Source: Rhizobacter sp. Root404 (GTDB lineage Bacteria > Pseudomonadota > Gammaproteobacteria > Burkholderiales > Burkholderiaceae_C). Taken from it: a stretch of 64,000 nt of DNA. The stretch is from positions 127,515 through 191,514 of the forward strand of contig NZ_LMDS01000004.1 of assembly GCF_001425865.1 (NCBI RefSeq), given 5' to 3'. A model generated the notes under the pieces. It saw only the letters and a list, made by a program, of their open reading frames with translations. It was not told where the DNA came from and searched no databases. The stretch's first letter is position 1, and each line of letters starts with the position of its first letter. Position numbers and translations under genes: made by a program. This document shows positions 1 through 6,774 of this stretch, one piece after another.

Positions 1-2
1 TC

Positions 3-191
3 GCGGTGCTGTGGGGCTGGATCTTCCTCGGCGAGGCGCTGACCCTGGCCATGCTGCTGGGATGCGCCGTCATCCTGGTCGGCACCGCCTTGGCGACCGG
101 CTTGCTCAAGCCACGCGAGTCGCGCGCGGCCGACACGGCGGCGGGGATTTCCCGTCTGCGCGGTCCTACAACGACCCGCGATGGTGGCTGA
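3..191 (+). CDS. EamA/DMT-family transporter, C-terminal end (5' truncated by window)
   Basis: The reading frame is open from the window edge to a TGA at 189-191. It encodes the last membrane helix of a drug/metabolite transporter: the residues AVLWGWIFLGEAL, then a hydrophobic helix ending in LATGL, then a short charged tail. The pattern of a tryptophan and glutamate before the last helix is typical of the second EamA repeat. Substrate and start cannot be judged because the gene begins outside the window. A second, complete EamA gene lies at 5748-6626. Confidence 0.75.
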   Translation, partial: AVLWGWIFLGEALTLAMLLGCAVILVGTALATGLLKPRESRAADTAAGISRLRGPTTTRDGG

Positions 192-273
192 CACCACCGC
201 GCGCAGGCCGCGGCTCGACGACCGGTGCGCGGCCCGCTACCCTGCCGTTTTCGCTCGTCATACGAGGTGACGC

Positions 274-501
274 ATGGGCACGGCGTGGGTTCTCGCAGCA
301 ATCGCGGCCGCAGTGGCCGCCGTCGTGTCAGGTCGCGGTCGCGCTGGACGGGCCGGCCCGGACGACCGGATCCGCCTGCTCGAGAACGCGGCTGCGGACG
401 CGCGCGAAGGCTTGGCACCCGGCAGCGATGGCAGTTCCGACGACACGCGGCCGAGCGCGCATGCGCCGGCTTCTGCCGCCCGTCTCGACTGGAACGCGTG
501 A
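274..501 (+). CDS. Small putative membrane-anchored protein, unknown function
   Basis: This 75-residue frame starts with ATG, preceded at about 6 nt by a GAGGTGA ribosome-site-like stretch. The first 20 residues are almost all Ala/Val/Ile/Leu, which fits a signal anchor or a single membrane helix. The remainder is charged and low in complexity (Arg, Asp, Ala). I recognise no family. It sits alone in the 395-nt interval between the transporter fragment and the zinc-ribbon gene; apart from it I see nothing in bases 192-586. In such GC-rich DNA a chance frame of this length is quite possible. Confidence 0.4.
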   Translation: MGTAWVLAAIAAAVAAVVSGRGRAGRAGPDDRIRLLENAAADAREGLAPGSDGSSDDTRPSAHAPASAARLDWNA

Positions 502-586
502 TCGATCCCACCCGTTCCGTCGCCCGAACGCGCCGGCCCGCCCCTTGCCGCGTGGCGTGCACCCTGTTCCTGTCCGGAGTCGTTTC

Positions 587-1786
587 TTGAAGCTCTTCCA
601 ATGTGGCCGATGCGGCCAGCGCGTGTTCTTCGACAACCTGCGCTGCGAATCCTGCGGCGCCAGCCTCGGCTTCGTGCCGGCCGAAGACGAGATGGTCGCG
701 TTCGAGGTCACCGACGACGGCACCTGGCAGCGCCTCGGCCCGGAGGGCCCGGCGCAGCGCCCTTGCAGCAATTACACGGCCGAGTCGGTCTGCAACTGGA
801 TGGTCGGCGCGGACGACCCGTCGCCGCTGTGCGTGTCCTGCCGCACCACGCGCATCATCCCGGCGCTGGCCAAGCCCGAGAACCGGGTCTACTGGGCGAA
901 CCTGGAACTCGCGAAGCGGCGGCTCTTCTACACGCTGATCCGCCTGAAGCTGCCGGCCCCGAGCCGCCACCTGGACCCGGTGCACGGCCTGTCGTTCCAG
1001 TTCCTGGAGCAGGTCGACCCGAACGACCGGGTGCTGACCGGGCACGACGAAGGCATCATCACGCTGAACATCGCCGAGGCCGACGATGCGGCCCGCGAGC
1101 GCATGCGGACGGACATGCACGAACCCTACCGCTCGCTCGTCGGCCACTTCCGCCACGAATCGGGCCACTACTACTGGGACCGGCTGATCAACAACACGGC
1201 CTGGATCGACGAGTACCGCAGCCTGTTCGGCGACGAACGCGCCGACTACGACGCCGCGCTGCGCCAGCACTACGCCTCGCCGGTGCCGGACTGGAACCTG
1301 AACTACATCAGCGCCTACGCCAGCTCGCACCCGTGGGAGGACTGGGCCGAGTGCTGGGCGCATTACCTGCACATGGTCGACGGCCTCGAGACCGCCGCCG
1401 CCTGGGGCCTGCACCTGGACCATGCCGTGCCCGGCGGTGCGGCGCTGGTCGCGCAGCCGGTGCCGAGCGACGGCGATTCGGTCGAGCCGTCGATCATCGA
1501 GCAGTGGCTGCCGGTCTCGCAGTTCTGCAACGCGATGAACCGCGCGCTCGGCCTGCACGACAGCTACCCGTTCGTCGTCCCTGCGCCGGTCGTCGCCAAG
1601 CTCGATTTCATCCACCGCGTGATCGGCGCGGCGGGGCGCGGCGAGATGCCGATGAACTTCTCTTCGCCAGCCGCGATCGAGCCGGTGCAGGACGAAGCGG
1701 TCGCGGCGAACGACGCCGCGCCGGCCGACGACCCGCCTGCCACGCCGGCGGACGAACCGGCAAGCGCCGCAGTCCTACGGGCGTGA
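587..1786 (+). CDS. Zinc-ribbon putative zinc-binding metallopeptidase
   Basis: The protein has 399 residues. The N-terminus (MKLFQCGRCG) carries a zinc ribbon with Cys 6, 9, 20 and 23. A catalytic-looking HESGH (HExxH) lies at residues 190-194, followed by conserved acidic and aromatic residues (EDWAECWAHY) that resemble the rest of a zincin site. This layout matches the family annotated as putative zinc-binding metallopeptidase. The last 40 or so residues are Ala/Pro/Asp-rich and probably disordered. I chose the TTG at 587 because the family begins M-K-x-F-x-C and GGAG lies about 8 nt upstream; the frame is open further upstream but encodes nothing recognisable. No signal peptide is seen, so it is probably cytoplasmic. 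The substrate is unknown. Confidence 0.8.
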   Translation: MKLFQCGRCGQRVFFDNLRCESCGASLGFVPAEDEMVAFEVTDDGTWQRLGPEGPAQRPCSNYTAESVCNWMVGADDPSPLCVSCRTTRIIPALAKPENRVYWANLELAKRRLFYTLIRLKLPAPSRHLDPVHGLSFQFLEQVDPNDRVLTGHDEGIITLNIAEADDAARERMRTDMHEPYRSLVGHFRHESGHYYWDRLINNTAWIDEYRSLFGDERADYDAALRQHYASPVPDWNLNYISAYASSHPWEDWAECWAHYLHMVDGLETAAAWGLHLDHAVPGGAALVAQPVPSDGDSVEPSIIEQWLPVSQFCNAMNRALGLHDSYPFVVPAPVVAKLDFIHRVIGAAGRGEMPMNFSSPAAIEPVQDEAVAANDAAPADDPPATPADEPASAAVLRA

Positions 1787-1882
1787 TCAGCATGCTCCCA
1801 CGCGGGGGCAGTGCATGACCGGCGAAGCTTCGGTCTCGACGCCGCGAAGCGGATCGGGCGCAGCCGACGACGGGGGACTGGA

Positions 1883-3070
1883 ATGGACAAGGTCGTGACA
1901 GACGCAACACCGGATCGCGACGATCCGCCCACGCTGAACTTCAAGTCGGCGTGGACGCTCGCGAAGGGCGCGGTCAATGCCTGGATCGACGATTACGCGC
2001 CCAGCATGGGCGCGGCCCTGTCGTACTACACGGTGTTCTCGATGGCGCCGTTCCTGTTGATCGTGATCTCGGTGGCCGGCCTGGTCTTCGGCGCCGAGGC
2101 GGTGCGCGGCGAAGTCTTCGCACAACTGAACGGGCTGATGGGCGAGCAGGCCGCCAAAGGCATCCAGGACATGCTGGCCGGCATGAGCACGCCGGCCGCC
2201 GGCACGCTTGGCACGGTGATCGGCGTCGTCGTGCTGGTGATCGGCGCGACGACGGTGTTCGGCGAGTTGCAGGACGCGCTCGACCGCATCTGGCGCGCCC
2301 CGGTGCGAACGGGCAGCAGCGGGCCCTGGAAGCTGCTGCGGACGCGTCTGCTGTCGTTCGGCCTGATCCTCGGCGTCGCCTTCCTGCTGATGGTGTCGCT
2401 GGTGATCGGCGCGGGCGTCGCGGCGTTCGGGCGCTGGTGGGGCTCGTACTTCATTGGCTGGGAAGTGCTGGTTCAGGTGATCAACTTCATCGTCGGCTTC
2501 GCGATCACCACCTGCGGCTTCGCACTGATCTACAAGTTCATGCCGCGGGTCGCGGTGCAGTGGCGCGACGTGTGGGTCGGCGCACTCGTGACGTCCTTGC
2601 TGTTCAGCCTCGGCCGCTTCCTGATCGGGCTGTACATCGGCAAGAGCGGCGTGGCCTCGGGCTTTGGCGCTGCGGGGTCCATCGCGGTGGTGTTCGTCTG
2701 GGTGTACTACTCGGCGCAGATCTTCCTGCTCGGTGCCGAGTTCACCTGGGTGTTCGCCCGCACCTTCGGTTCGCAGCGGCACTTGCAGGCACCGACGGCG
2801 ACGGCGCCCGACGAGGCGCACGCACATGCCCGTGCGACAGTCGAACGCGAACCGCTCGATCTGGAGGAGACGGTCCGCGCGGCCACCGCGGTGCCGGTGG
2901 GCGCACCCACCCCGGGCGGCGCGCCGCTGGACGGTCCGAGCCCCGCGTCGCGGCCGACGCGCGGCCTGGCCGGCACGCTGGCCTCGGTCGCGATCGGCCT
3001 GACGTTGTCGTGGGGCGTGCGCCGGTGGTTGCGCCGCACCGTCACGTCGCGATTGCGCGGCGCGACCTGA
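1883..3070 (+). CDS. YihY/BrkB family inner-membrane protein (UPF0761)
   Basis: This 395-residue integral membrane protein has about six hydrophobic helices between residues 40 and 300. Family hallmarks are visible: a first helix after SMGAALSYYTVFSMAP, the GxxxxQxAL-type segment ELQDALDRIW, and a last helix with SGFGAAGSIAVVFVWVYYSAQIF ahead of GAEFTWVFA. The C-terminus is a hydrophilic tail of roughly 100 residues with another short hydrophobic stretch near the end. The ATG at 1883 follows GGGGGA at good distance; an in-frame start at 1811 would add 24 arginine-rich residues and is less likely. YihY was once called RNase BN, which proved wrong, and its function is unsettled. It converges with the reductase gene, whose stop is 9 nt away. 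Confidence 0.88.
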   Translation: MDKVVTDATPDRDDPPTLNFKSAWTLAKGAVNAWIDDYAPSMGAALSYYTVFSMAPFLLIVISVAGLVFGAEAVRGEVFAQLNGLMGEQAAKGIQDMLAGMSTPAAGTLGTVIGVVVLVIGATTVFGELQDALDRIWRAPVRTGSSGPWKLLRTRLLSFGLILGVAFLLMVSLVIGAGVAAFGRWWGSYFIGWEVLVQVINFIVGFAITTCGFALIYKFMPRVAVQWRDVWVGALVTSLLFSLGRFLIGLYIGKSGVASGFGAAGSIAVVFVWVYYSAQIFLLGAEFTWVFARTFGSQRHLQAPTATAPDEAHAHARATVEREPLDLEETVRAATAVPVGAPTPGGAPLDGPSPASRPTRGLAGTLASVAIGLTLSWGVRRWLRRTVTSRLRGAT

Positions 3071-3079
3071 ACGACGAAC

Positions 3080-3856
3080 TCAGCGCTCGACGAACGCGCG
3101 TTCGATCAGGTAGCCGCCGGGTTGGCCCAGCCCCGCCGACACCTGGAAGCCGAGCCGGTCGAGCGCCTCGCGCGTGTCCCGCAACATCGCCGGGCTGCCG
3201 CACAGCATCGCGCGGTCGCGGGCCGGGTCGAGCGCCGGCAGCCGCACCTTGTGCGCGAGCGCGCCACTGGCGATCAGGTCGGGCAGGCGCCCCTGGTGAC
3301 GGAACGCCTCGCGCGTGACGACCGGCAGGTAGATCAGCTGCTTGGAGATCGCCTCGCCGAGAAACTCGTCGCGCGGAAGGTCGTGTTCGATCAACTGCGC
3401 ATACGCGAGATCGCTCGCCTCGCGCACGCCATGCACCAGCACGACCTTGCCGAAGCGCTCGTAGACCTCGGGGTCGCGGATCAGGCTCATGAACGGTGCC
3501 AGGCCGGTGCCGGTGGCCAGCAGGTACAGGTGCCGGCCGGGCAGCAGGTCGGACAGCACCAGCGTGCCGGTCGGCTTGTGGCCGACGAGCACCGGGTCGC
3601 CGACCTGAAGATGCTGCAGCCGCGAGGTCAGCGCACCGTCCTGCACCTTGATGCTGAAGAACTCGAGGTGCTCGGCGTAGTGCGGGCTGGCGATGCTGTA
3701 CGCCCGCAGCAGCGGACGACCGTCGACCTCCAGGCCGATCATCACGAATTGTCCGCTCTCGAACCGCAAGCTCGGCGCGCGCGTGGTCGTGAAGCTGAAC
3801 AGCGTCTCGTTCCAGTGATGGACGGAGAGGACGTGCTGGATGTCGAAGGCGGCCAT
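3080..3856 (-). CDS. fpr: Ferredoxin--NADP(+) reductase
   Basis: The 258-residue flavoprotein matches bacterial FPR in length and motifs: RAYS (51-54) for FAD, GTGLAP (116-121) for the pyridine-nucleotide pyrophosphate, CGSPAM (219-224), and a C-terminus IERAFVER typical of the bacterial subclass. It exchanges electrons between NADPH and ferredoxin or flavodoxin in the cytoplasm. The start is the ATG at 3856, with GGAGA just upstream; the longer open frame reads into the desaturase gene and is a shadow. It is the last gene of the unit ompW-desaturase-fpr, 11 nt after the desaturase, so it may supply electrons to that enzyme (inference). Confidence 0.9.
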   Translation of the reverse strand: MAAFDIQHVLSVHHWNETLFSFTTTRAPSLRFESGQFVMIGLEVDGRPLLRAYSIASPHYAEHLEFFSIKVQDGALTSRLQHLQVGDPVLVGHKPTGTLVLSDLLPGRHLYLLATGTGLAPFMSLIRDPEVYERFGKVVLVHGVREASDLAYAQLIEHDLPRDEFLGEAISKQLIYLPVVTREAFRHQGRLPDLIASGALAHKVRLPALDPARDRAMLCGSPAMLRDTREALDRLGFQVSAGLGQPGGYLIERAFVER

Positions 3857-3867
3857 GGGTTCTCCGG

Positions 3868-4962
3868 TCAGGAAACGTGGGGAGGCGCTGCAGCGGTGGG
3901 CCGGCCCGAGAAGTCGGTCCAGCGACGCGCCTCGAAGTCGTAGAGCTTGCAGCGGCGCGCCGTGTCGGCGTACCAGCGCCACGAGAACGGCTGCACCACG
4001 ATCGCGCCGGCGAGCCGGCTCTCGAGCAGCGCCTGAGCGCGACGCAGGCGATACAGCGGCACGCTCATGTCGACGTGGTGCGCGGTGTGCTCCATGATGT
4101 GGTGCAGCAGCGCGCCCATCGCGGAGCGGAAGGTCAGGTGCACCGTCGTCGAGACGAAGGGCTGCGACGCCGACCAGCTCTTCTTGTCCTCGTACCACGC
4201 GACGCCGGGGTGCGTGTGGTGGACGTAGACGACGAAGCCGATCATGCCGTTCCACACCAGGAACGGCAGCGCGAAGCCGACAGTCAGCAGCCACGCGGTC
4301 GACTGGCCGGTGCGCGCCGCGGCGAACGCCAGGCCGCCGACCCACGCGACGGCGAACGCGGAGACGAGCAGGCAGTCCCAGGTGAACACGGCGCGCCGGG
4401 TCGGCATGGTGGCGCGACTCGGAAAGAACATGCGCGCCCACCAGATCTCGACGAGGTAGTACAGCCACGGTGCCCAGCCGCTGCGGTAGATGCGCTCCAG
4501 ACCGCGCCGCCAAGGCGACAGCGCGCGGAACTCCGCGAGCGAACGCGGCTGCCAGACGAAGTCGAACCCGCGCAGGTTGGTGTAGCCGTGGTGGACGACG
4601 TTGTGACCGACCTCCCACAGGCTGTAAGGCGTCAGCGACGGCAGGAACACGAGGCGCCCGAGCCAGCGGTTCAGGTCGCGGTGCGGCGTGAAGCTCTGGT
4701 GGCAGGCGTCGTGCCCGAGGATGAACAGGCGGCTGATCACCACGCCGGCACCGATGCCCGCGAGCACCTGGAAACCGGCCTGCTGCGCCAGCAGCACGGC
4801 CGCCATGAAGGCGCCGAACAGCAGCACGTCGATCACCGTAAGCGCAAGCGCCCGCACGGTGCTGCGCGCGGTGATCGGCGCCAGCCAGGCGCGGATCTCC
4901 TTGCGGTGCGGGATGACGGCGGCGACCGACCGGTCGACGGCCGGCGATGAGAGCGAAGTCAT
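3868..4962 (-). CDS. Membrane-bound fatty acid desaturase
   Basis: The 364-residue protein has four to five membrane segments and the three histidine boxes of diiron membrane desaturases: HDACH (84-88), HNVVHH (120-125) and HHIMEHTAHH (287-296). Such enzymes insert a cis double bond into an acyl chain using O2 and an external electron donor. Substrate and regiochemistry cannot be read from the sequence. It lies 7 nt after ompW and 11 nt before a ferredoxin-NADP reductase, on the same strand, which suggests cotranscription and a dedicated electron supply. FNR/ANR-type boxes upstream of ompW suggest oxygen-dependent control of the whole unit (inference). Confidence 0.92.
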   Translation of the reverse strand: MTSLSSPAVDRSVAAVIPHRKEIRAWLAPITARSTVRALALTVIDVLLFGAFMAAVLLAQQAGFQVLAGIGAGVVISRLFILGHDACHQSFTPHRDLNRWLGRLVFLPSLTPYSLWEVGHNVVHHGYTNLRGFDFVWQPRSLAEFRALSPWRRGLERIYRSGWAPWLYYLVEIWWARMFFPSRATMPTRRAVFTWDCLLVSAFAVAWVGGLAFAAARTGQSTAWLLTVGFALPFLVWNGMIGFVVYVHHTHPGVAWYEDKKSWSASQPFVSTTVHLTFRSAMGALLHHIMEHTAHHVDMSVPLYRLRRAQALLESRLAGAIVVQPFSWRWYADTARRCKLYDFEARRWTDFSGRPTAAAPPHVS

Positions 4963-4969
4963 GCGCGGA

Positions 4970-5593
4970 TCAGAAGCGCCGCCCGAGGCCGACGCCGATC
5001 AGCCACGGATCGACCTTGAACGTGCCCACCTTCGTGCCCGCCGAACTCACGTCGGTGCGGATCTGCACCTTCTTGACATCGAGGTTGAAGGTCGTGTTCT
5101 TCATGAACTCGTAGTCGAAGCCGACCTGCAACGCGAGGCCGAAGCTGTTCTTGCTCAGGCTCGGCTGCAACGCCGTCTGCACCGCGGGGACGAACGTGAC
5201 GTTGGAGAAGCGCGTGTAGTTCACGCCGGCGCCGAGGTATGGCTGGAACGCACCGAGCCCGGTGAAGTGGTACTGCGCGGTCAGCGTCGGCGGCAGGTGC
5301 TTGAGCGAGCCGATCTCGGTGCCGCCGGCGCGGACGGTCTGCTTCTGCGGGTAGGTCAGCACCAGCTCGAGCGCCCACTGCGGCGTAATGAAGTACGAGA
5401 AATCGATCTCGGGAATGATCTTGTTGTTGATCGACAGGTCCAGCCCGGTCGAATCGGTGTTGGCGCTTTGCAGATCGACGGCGCGAACGCGCACGAGGAA
5501 GGGCATGTCCTGCGCCTGGGATGAGAGGGGCCACGCCGTGGCCCCTGCGAGCAGGATGGCGGTGGCGGCGGTAGCGAAACGGCGGGTTCTCAT
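4970..5593 (-). CDS. ompW: OmpW family outer-membrane beta-barrel protein
   Basis: The 207-residue protein has a signal peptide (cleavage near SSQA-QD, about residue 28), an N-terminal segment FLVRVRAVDLQ like OmpW (x-R-x-R-A), the LPPTLTAQYHF and YLGAGVNYT strands typical of the family, and a C-terminal aromatic (GLGRRF) suited to BAM recognition. OmpW proteins form eight-stranded barrels with a hydrophobic channel, linked to uptake of small hydrophobic molecules and to adaptation to oxygen and osmotic change. It is the first gene of a minus-strand unit with a desaturase and a ferredoxin-NADP reductase, and is preceded by two FNR-like boxes and an inverted repeat. Confidence 0.93.
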   Translation of the reverse strand: MRTRRFATAATAILLAGATAWPLSSQAQDMPFLVRVRAVDLQSANTDSTGLDLSINNKIIPEIDFSYFITPQWALELVLTYPQKQTVRAGGTEIGSLKHLPPTLTAQYHFTGLGAFQPYLGAGVNYTRFSNVTFVPAVQTALQPSLSKNSFGLALQVGFDYEFMKNTTFNLDVKKVQIRTDVSSAGTKVGTFKVDPWLIGVGLGRRF

Positions 5594-5607
5594 GATCGGG
5601 TCCTGTT

Positions 5608-5643
5608 TGAAATGATCGACTGTTGTTGTCGATGGTCATTTCA
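5608..5643 (-). repeat. Imperfect inverted repeat in the ompW promoter/leader
   Basis: The arms TGAAATGATCGAC (5608-5620) and GTCGATGGTCATTTCA (5628-5643) pair over 6 and 8 bp, with a 2-nt bulge and a 7-nt loop. It starts 15 nt upstream of the ompW ATG, so it could be a 5'-UTR hairpin or a second operator. If the nearer FNR box acts at -41.5, the outer arm (TGAAAT on the minus strand) would fall on the -10 element. Confidence 0.5.
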
Positions 5644-5665
5644 GACCCGACCCCGCGCCGCCACC

Positions 5666-5679
5666 TTGAGACGGGTCAA
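5666..5679 (-). promoter_or_regulatory. FNR/ANR-type box, promoter-proximal to ompW
   Basis: The sequence TTGAG-ACGG-GTCAA has the TTGA-N6-TCAA symmetry of FNR/ANR sites. Its centre is about 79 nt upstream of the ompW start codon. Placed at -41.5, it would set transcription start near 5631, with TGAAAT as a -10 hexamer on the minus strand. The assignment rests on the motif only; CRP-family relatives share similar half-sites. Confidence 0.55.
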
Positions 5680-5737
5680 GGGTTGGTCGCGGGTGTTGCG
5701 CCGCGGTCTCAGGCGCCGGTGCGGGCGACGCCGACCG

Positions 5738-5751
5738 TTGATGCAGGTCAA
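5738..5751 (-). promoter_or_regulatory. Second FNR/ANR-type box upstream of ompW
   Basis: TTGAT-GCAG-GTCAA differs by one base from the TTGAT-N4-ATCAA consensus. It lies 72 bp (about seven helical turns) upstream of the first box and overlaps the stop codon of the neighbouring EamA gene. Two boxes in helical phase suggest a deliberately built oxygen-responsive promoter. Confidence 0.55.
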
Positions 5752-6626
5752 CGGTTGCTGCGGCCGCCGATGACGAGTGCGATGCCGCCGAGGATCACGA
5801 TCGACGCCACCACCAGCCGCGGCGTCAGCGGTTCGCCCAGCAGCGCGACCGCGCCGAGCGCCGCGATGGCCGGCACGGACAGCTGCACCGAGGCCGCCCC
5901 CGTCGCGCTCAGGCCGCGCACCGCGGCGTACCAGATCGAGTAGCCGATGCCCGAAGCGACCGCCCCGGACGCGACGGCATACAGCAGGCCCGCCGTGTCG
6001 ACCGAGACGCTCGCCCAGAACAGCGGCAGGAGCGCCAGCGACAGGAGCGCCGCGCGCCAGAAGTTGCCGGCGTTGACCGCCAGCGGGTCACCGGCGCCGC
6101 GCCCGCGCAGCGAGTAGATGCCCCAGGCGACCCCCGAACCCAGCATCAGCGCCGCCCGGCCCCAGGCCGGCGCATGCGCGCCGGGCAGCAGCAGCGCGAG
6201 CAGCCCGCCGCCCGCCGCCAGCAGGCCGACCGCCTGCAGCGCCGCCAGCCGCTCGCCGCGCGCGAATCCCCAGCCGATCATGGTCAGCTGCACCGCGCCG
6301 AACAGCAGCAGCGCGCCGGTCGCCGCCGGCAAGCCGACATACGCCCACGAGAAGCACACCGCGTAGGCCGCCAGCGCTAGCGCCGAGGTCCAGTCGCCGC
6401 GGCCCGTGTCCGCCGCGCCGGGGCGCCGGCTCAGCAGCACCAGCACGGCGGCGCCGGCGACCAGGCGGATCGCGGTGAAGCTCGCCGCGTCGATCGCGGT
6501 CCGGCTCAGGGCCAGGCGGCAAAGCAGCGAATTGGCGGCGAAGGCGACCATGGCCGTCGCGGTCAGCACGACCACGCGCGCGCCGGTGTGCGACGCGCCA
6601 GGGACAGGGGATGGTCGGGCATTCAT
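5748..6626 (-). CDS. EamA/DMT-family transporter
   Basis: The 292-residue integral membrane protein has about ten hydrophobic helices and the two EamA repeats, for example SFTAIRLVAGAAV in the first and a closing ...LLGEPLTPRLVVASIVILGGIALV in the second. Members export metabolites or drugs across the inner membrane; the substrate is not predictable here. The start is the ATG at 6626, with a GAGGG stretch about 10 nt before it. It lies upstream of ompW on the same strand, but the 154-nt gap contains the FNR boxes, so ompW probably has its own promoter. Confidence 0.9.
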   Translation of the reverse strand: MNARPSPVPGASHTGARVVVLTATAMVAFAANSLLCRLALSRTAIDAASFTAIRLVAGAAVLVLLSRRPGAADTGRGDWTSALALAAYAVCFSWAYVGLPAATGALLLFGAVQLTMIGWGFARGERLAALQAVGLLAAGGGLLALLLPGAHAPAWGRAALMLGSGVAWGIYSLRGRGAGDPLAVNAGNFWRAALLSLALLPLFWASVSVDTAGLLYAVASGAVASGIGYSIWYAAVRGLSATGAASVQLSVPAIAALGAVALLGEPLTPRLVVASIVILGGIALVIGGRSNR

Positions 6627-6774
6627 TCACGCGCGCCCTCGTGGTTGGGGATGGAACTCGAGCACAGGAATGCTATCGTCCCGCCCGTTGGCCCGCCGAT
6701 GGACGCTTCGGCGCCCACGGCCATCGGCGGAGCCCCTCGGAGCGAATGAACATCCTGACTCCCCAGACCTTCAC

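Noticed and set aside
11..586. Long open frame upstream of the zinc-ribbon gene that would add 192 residues
   Set aside because: It is Arg/Pro-rich, resembles no protein, overlaps another candidate frame, and the family start fits the TTG at 587 with GGAG upstream.
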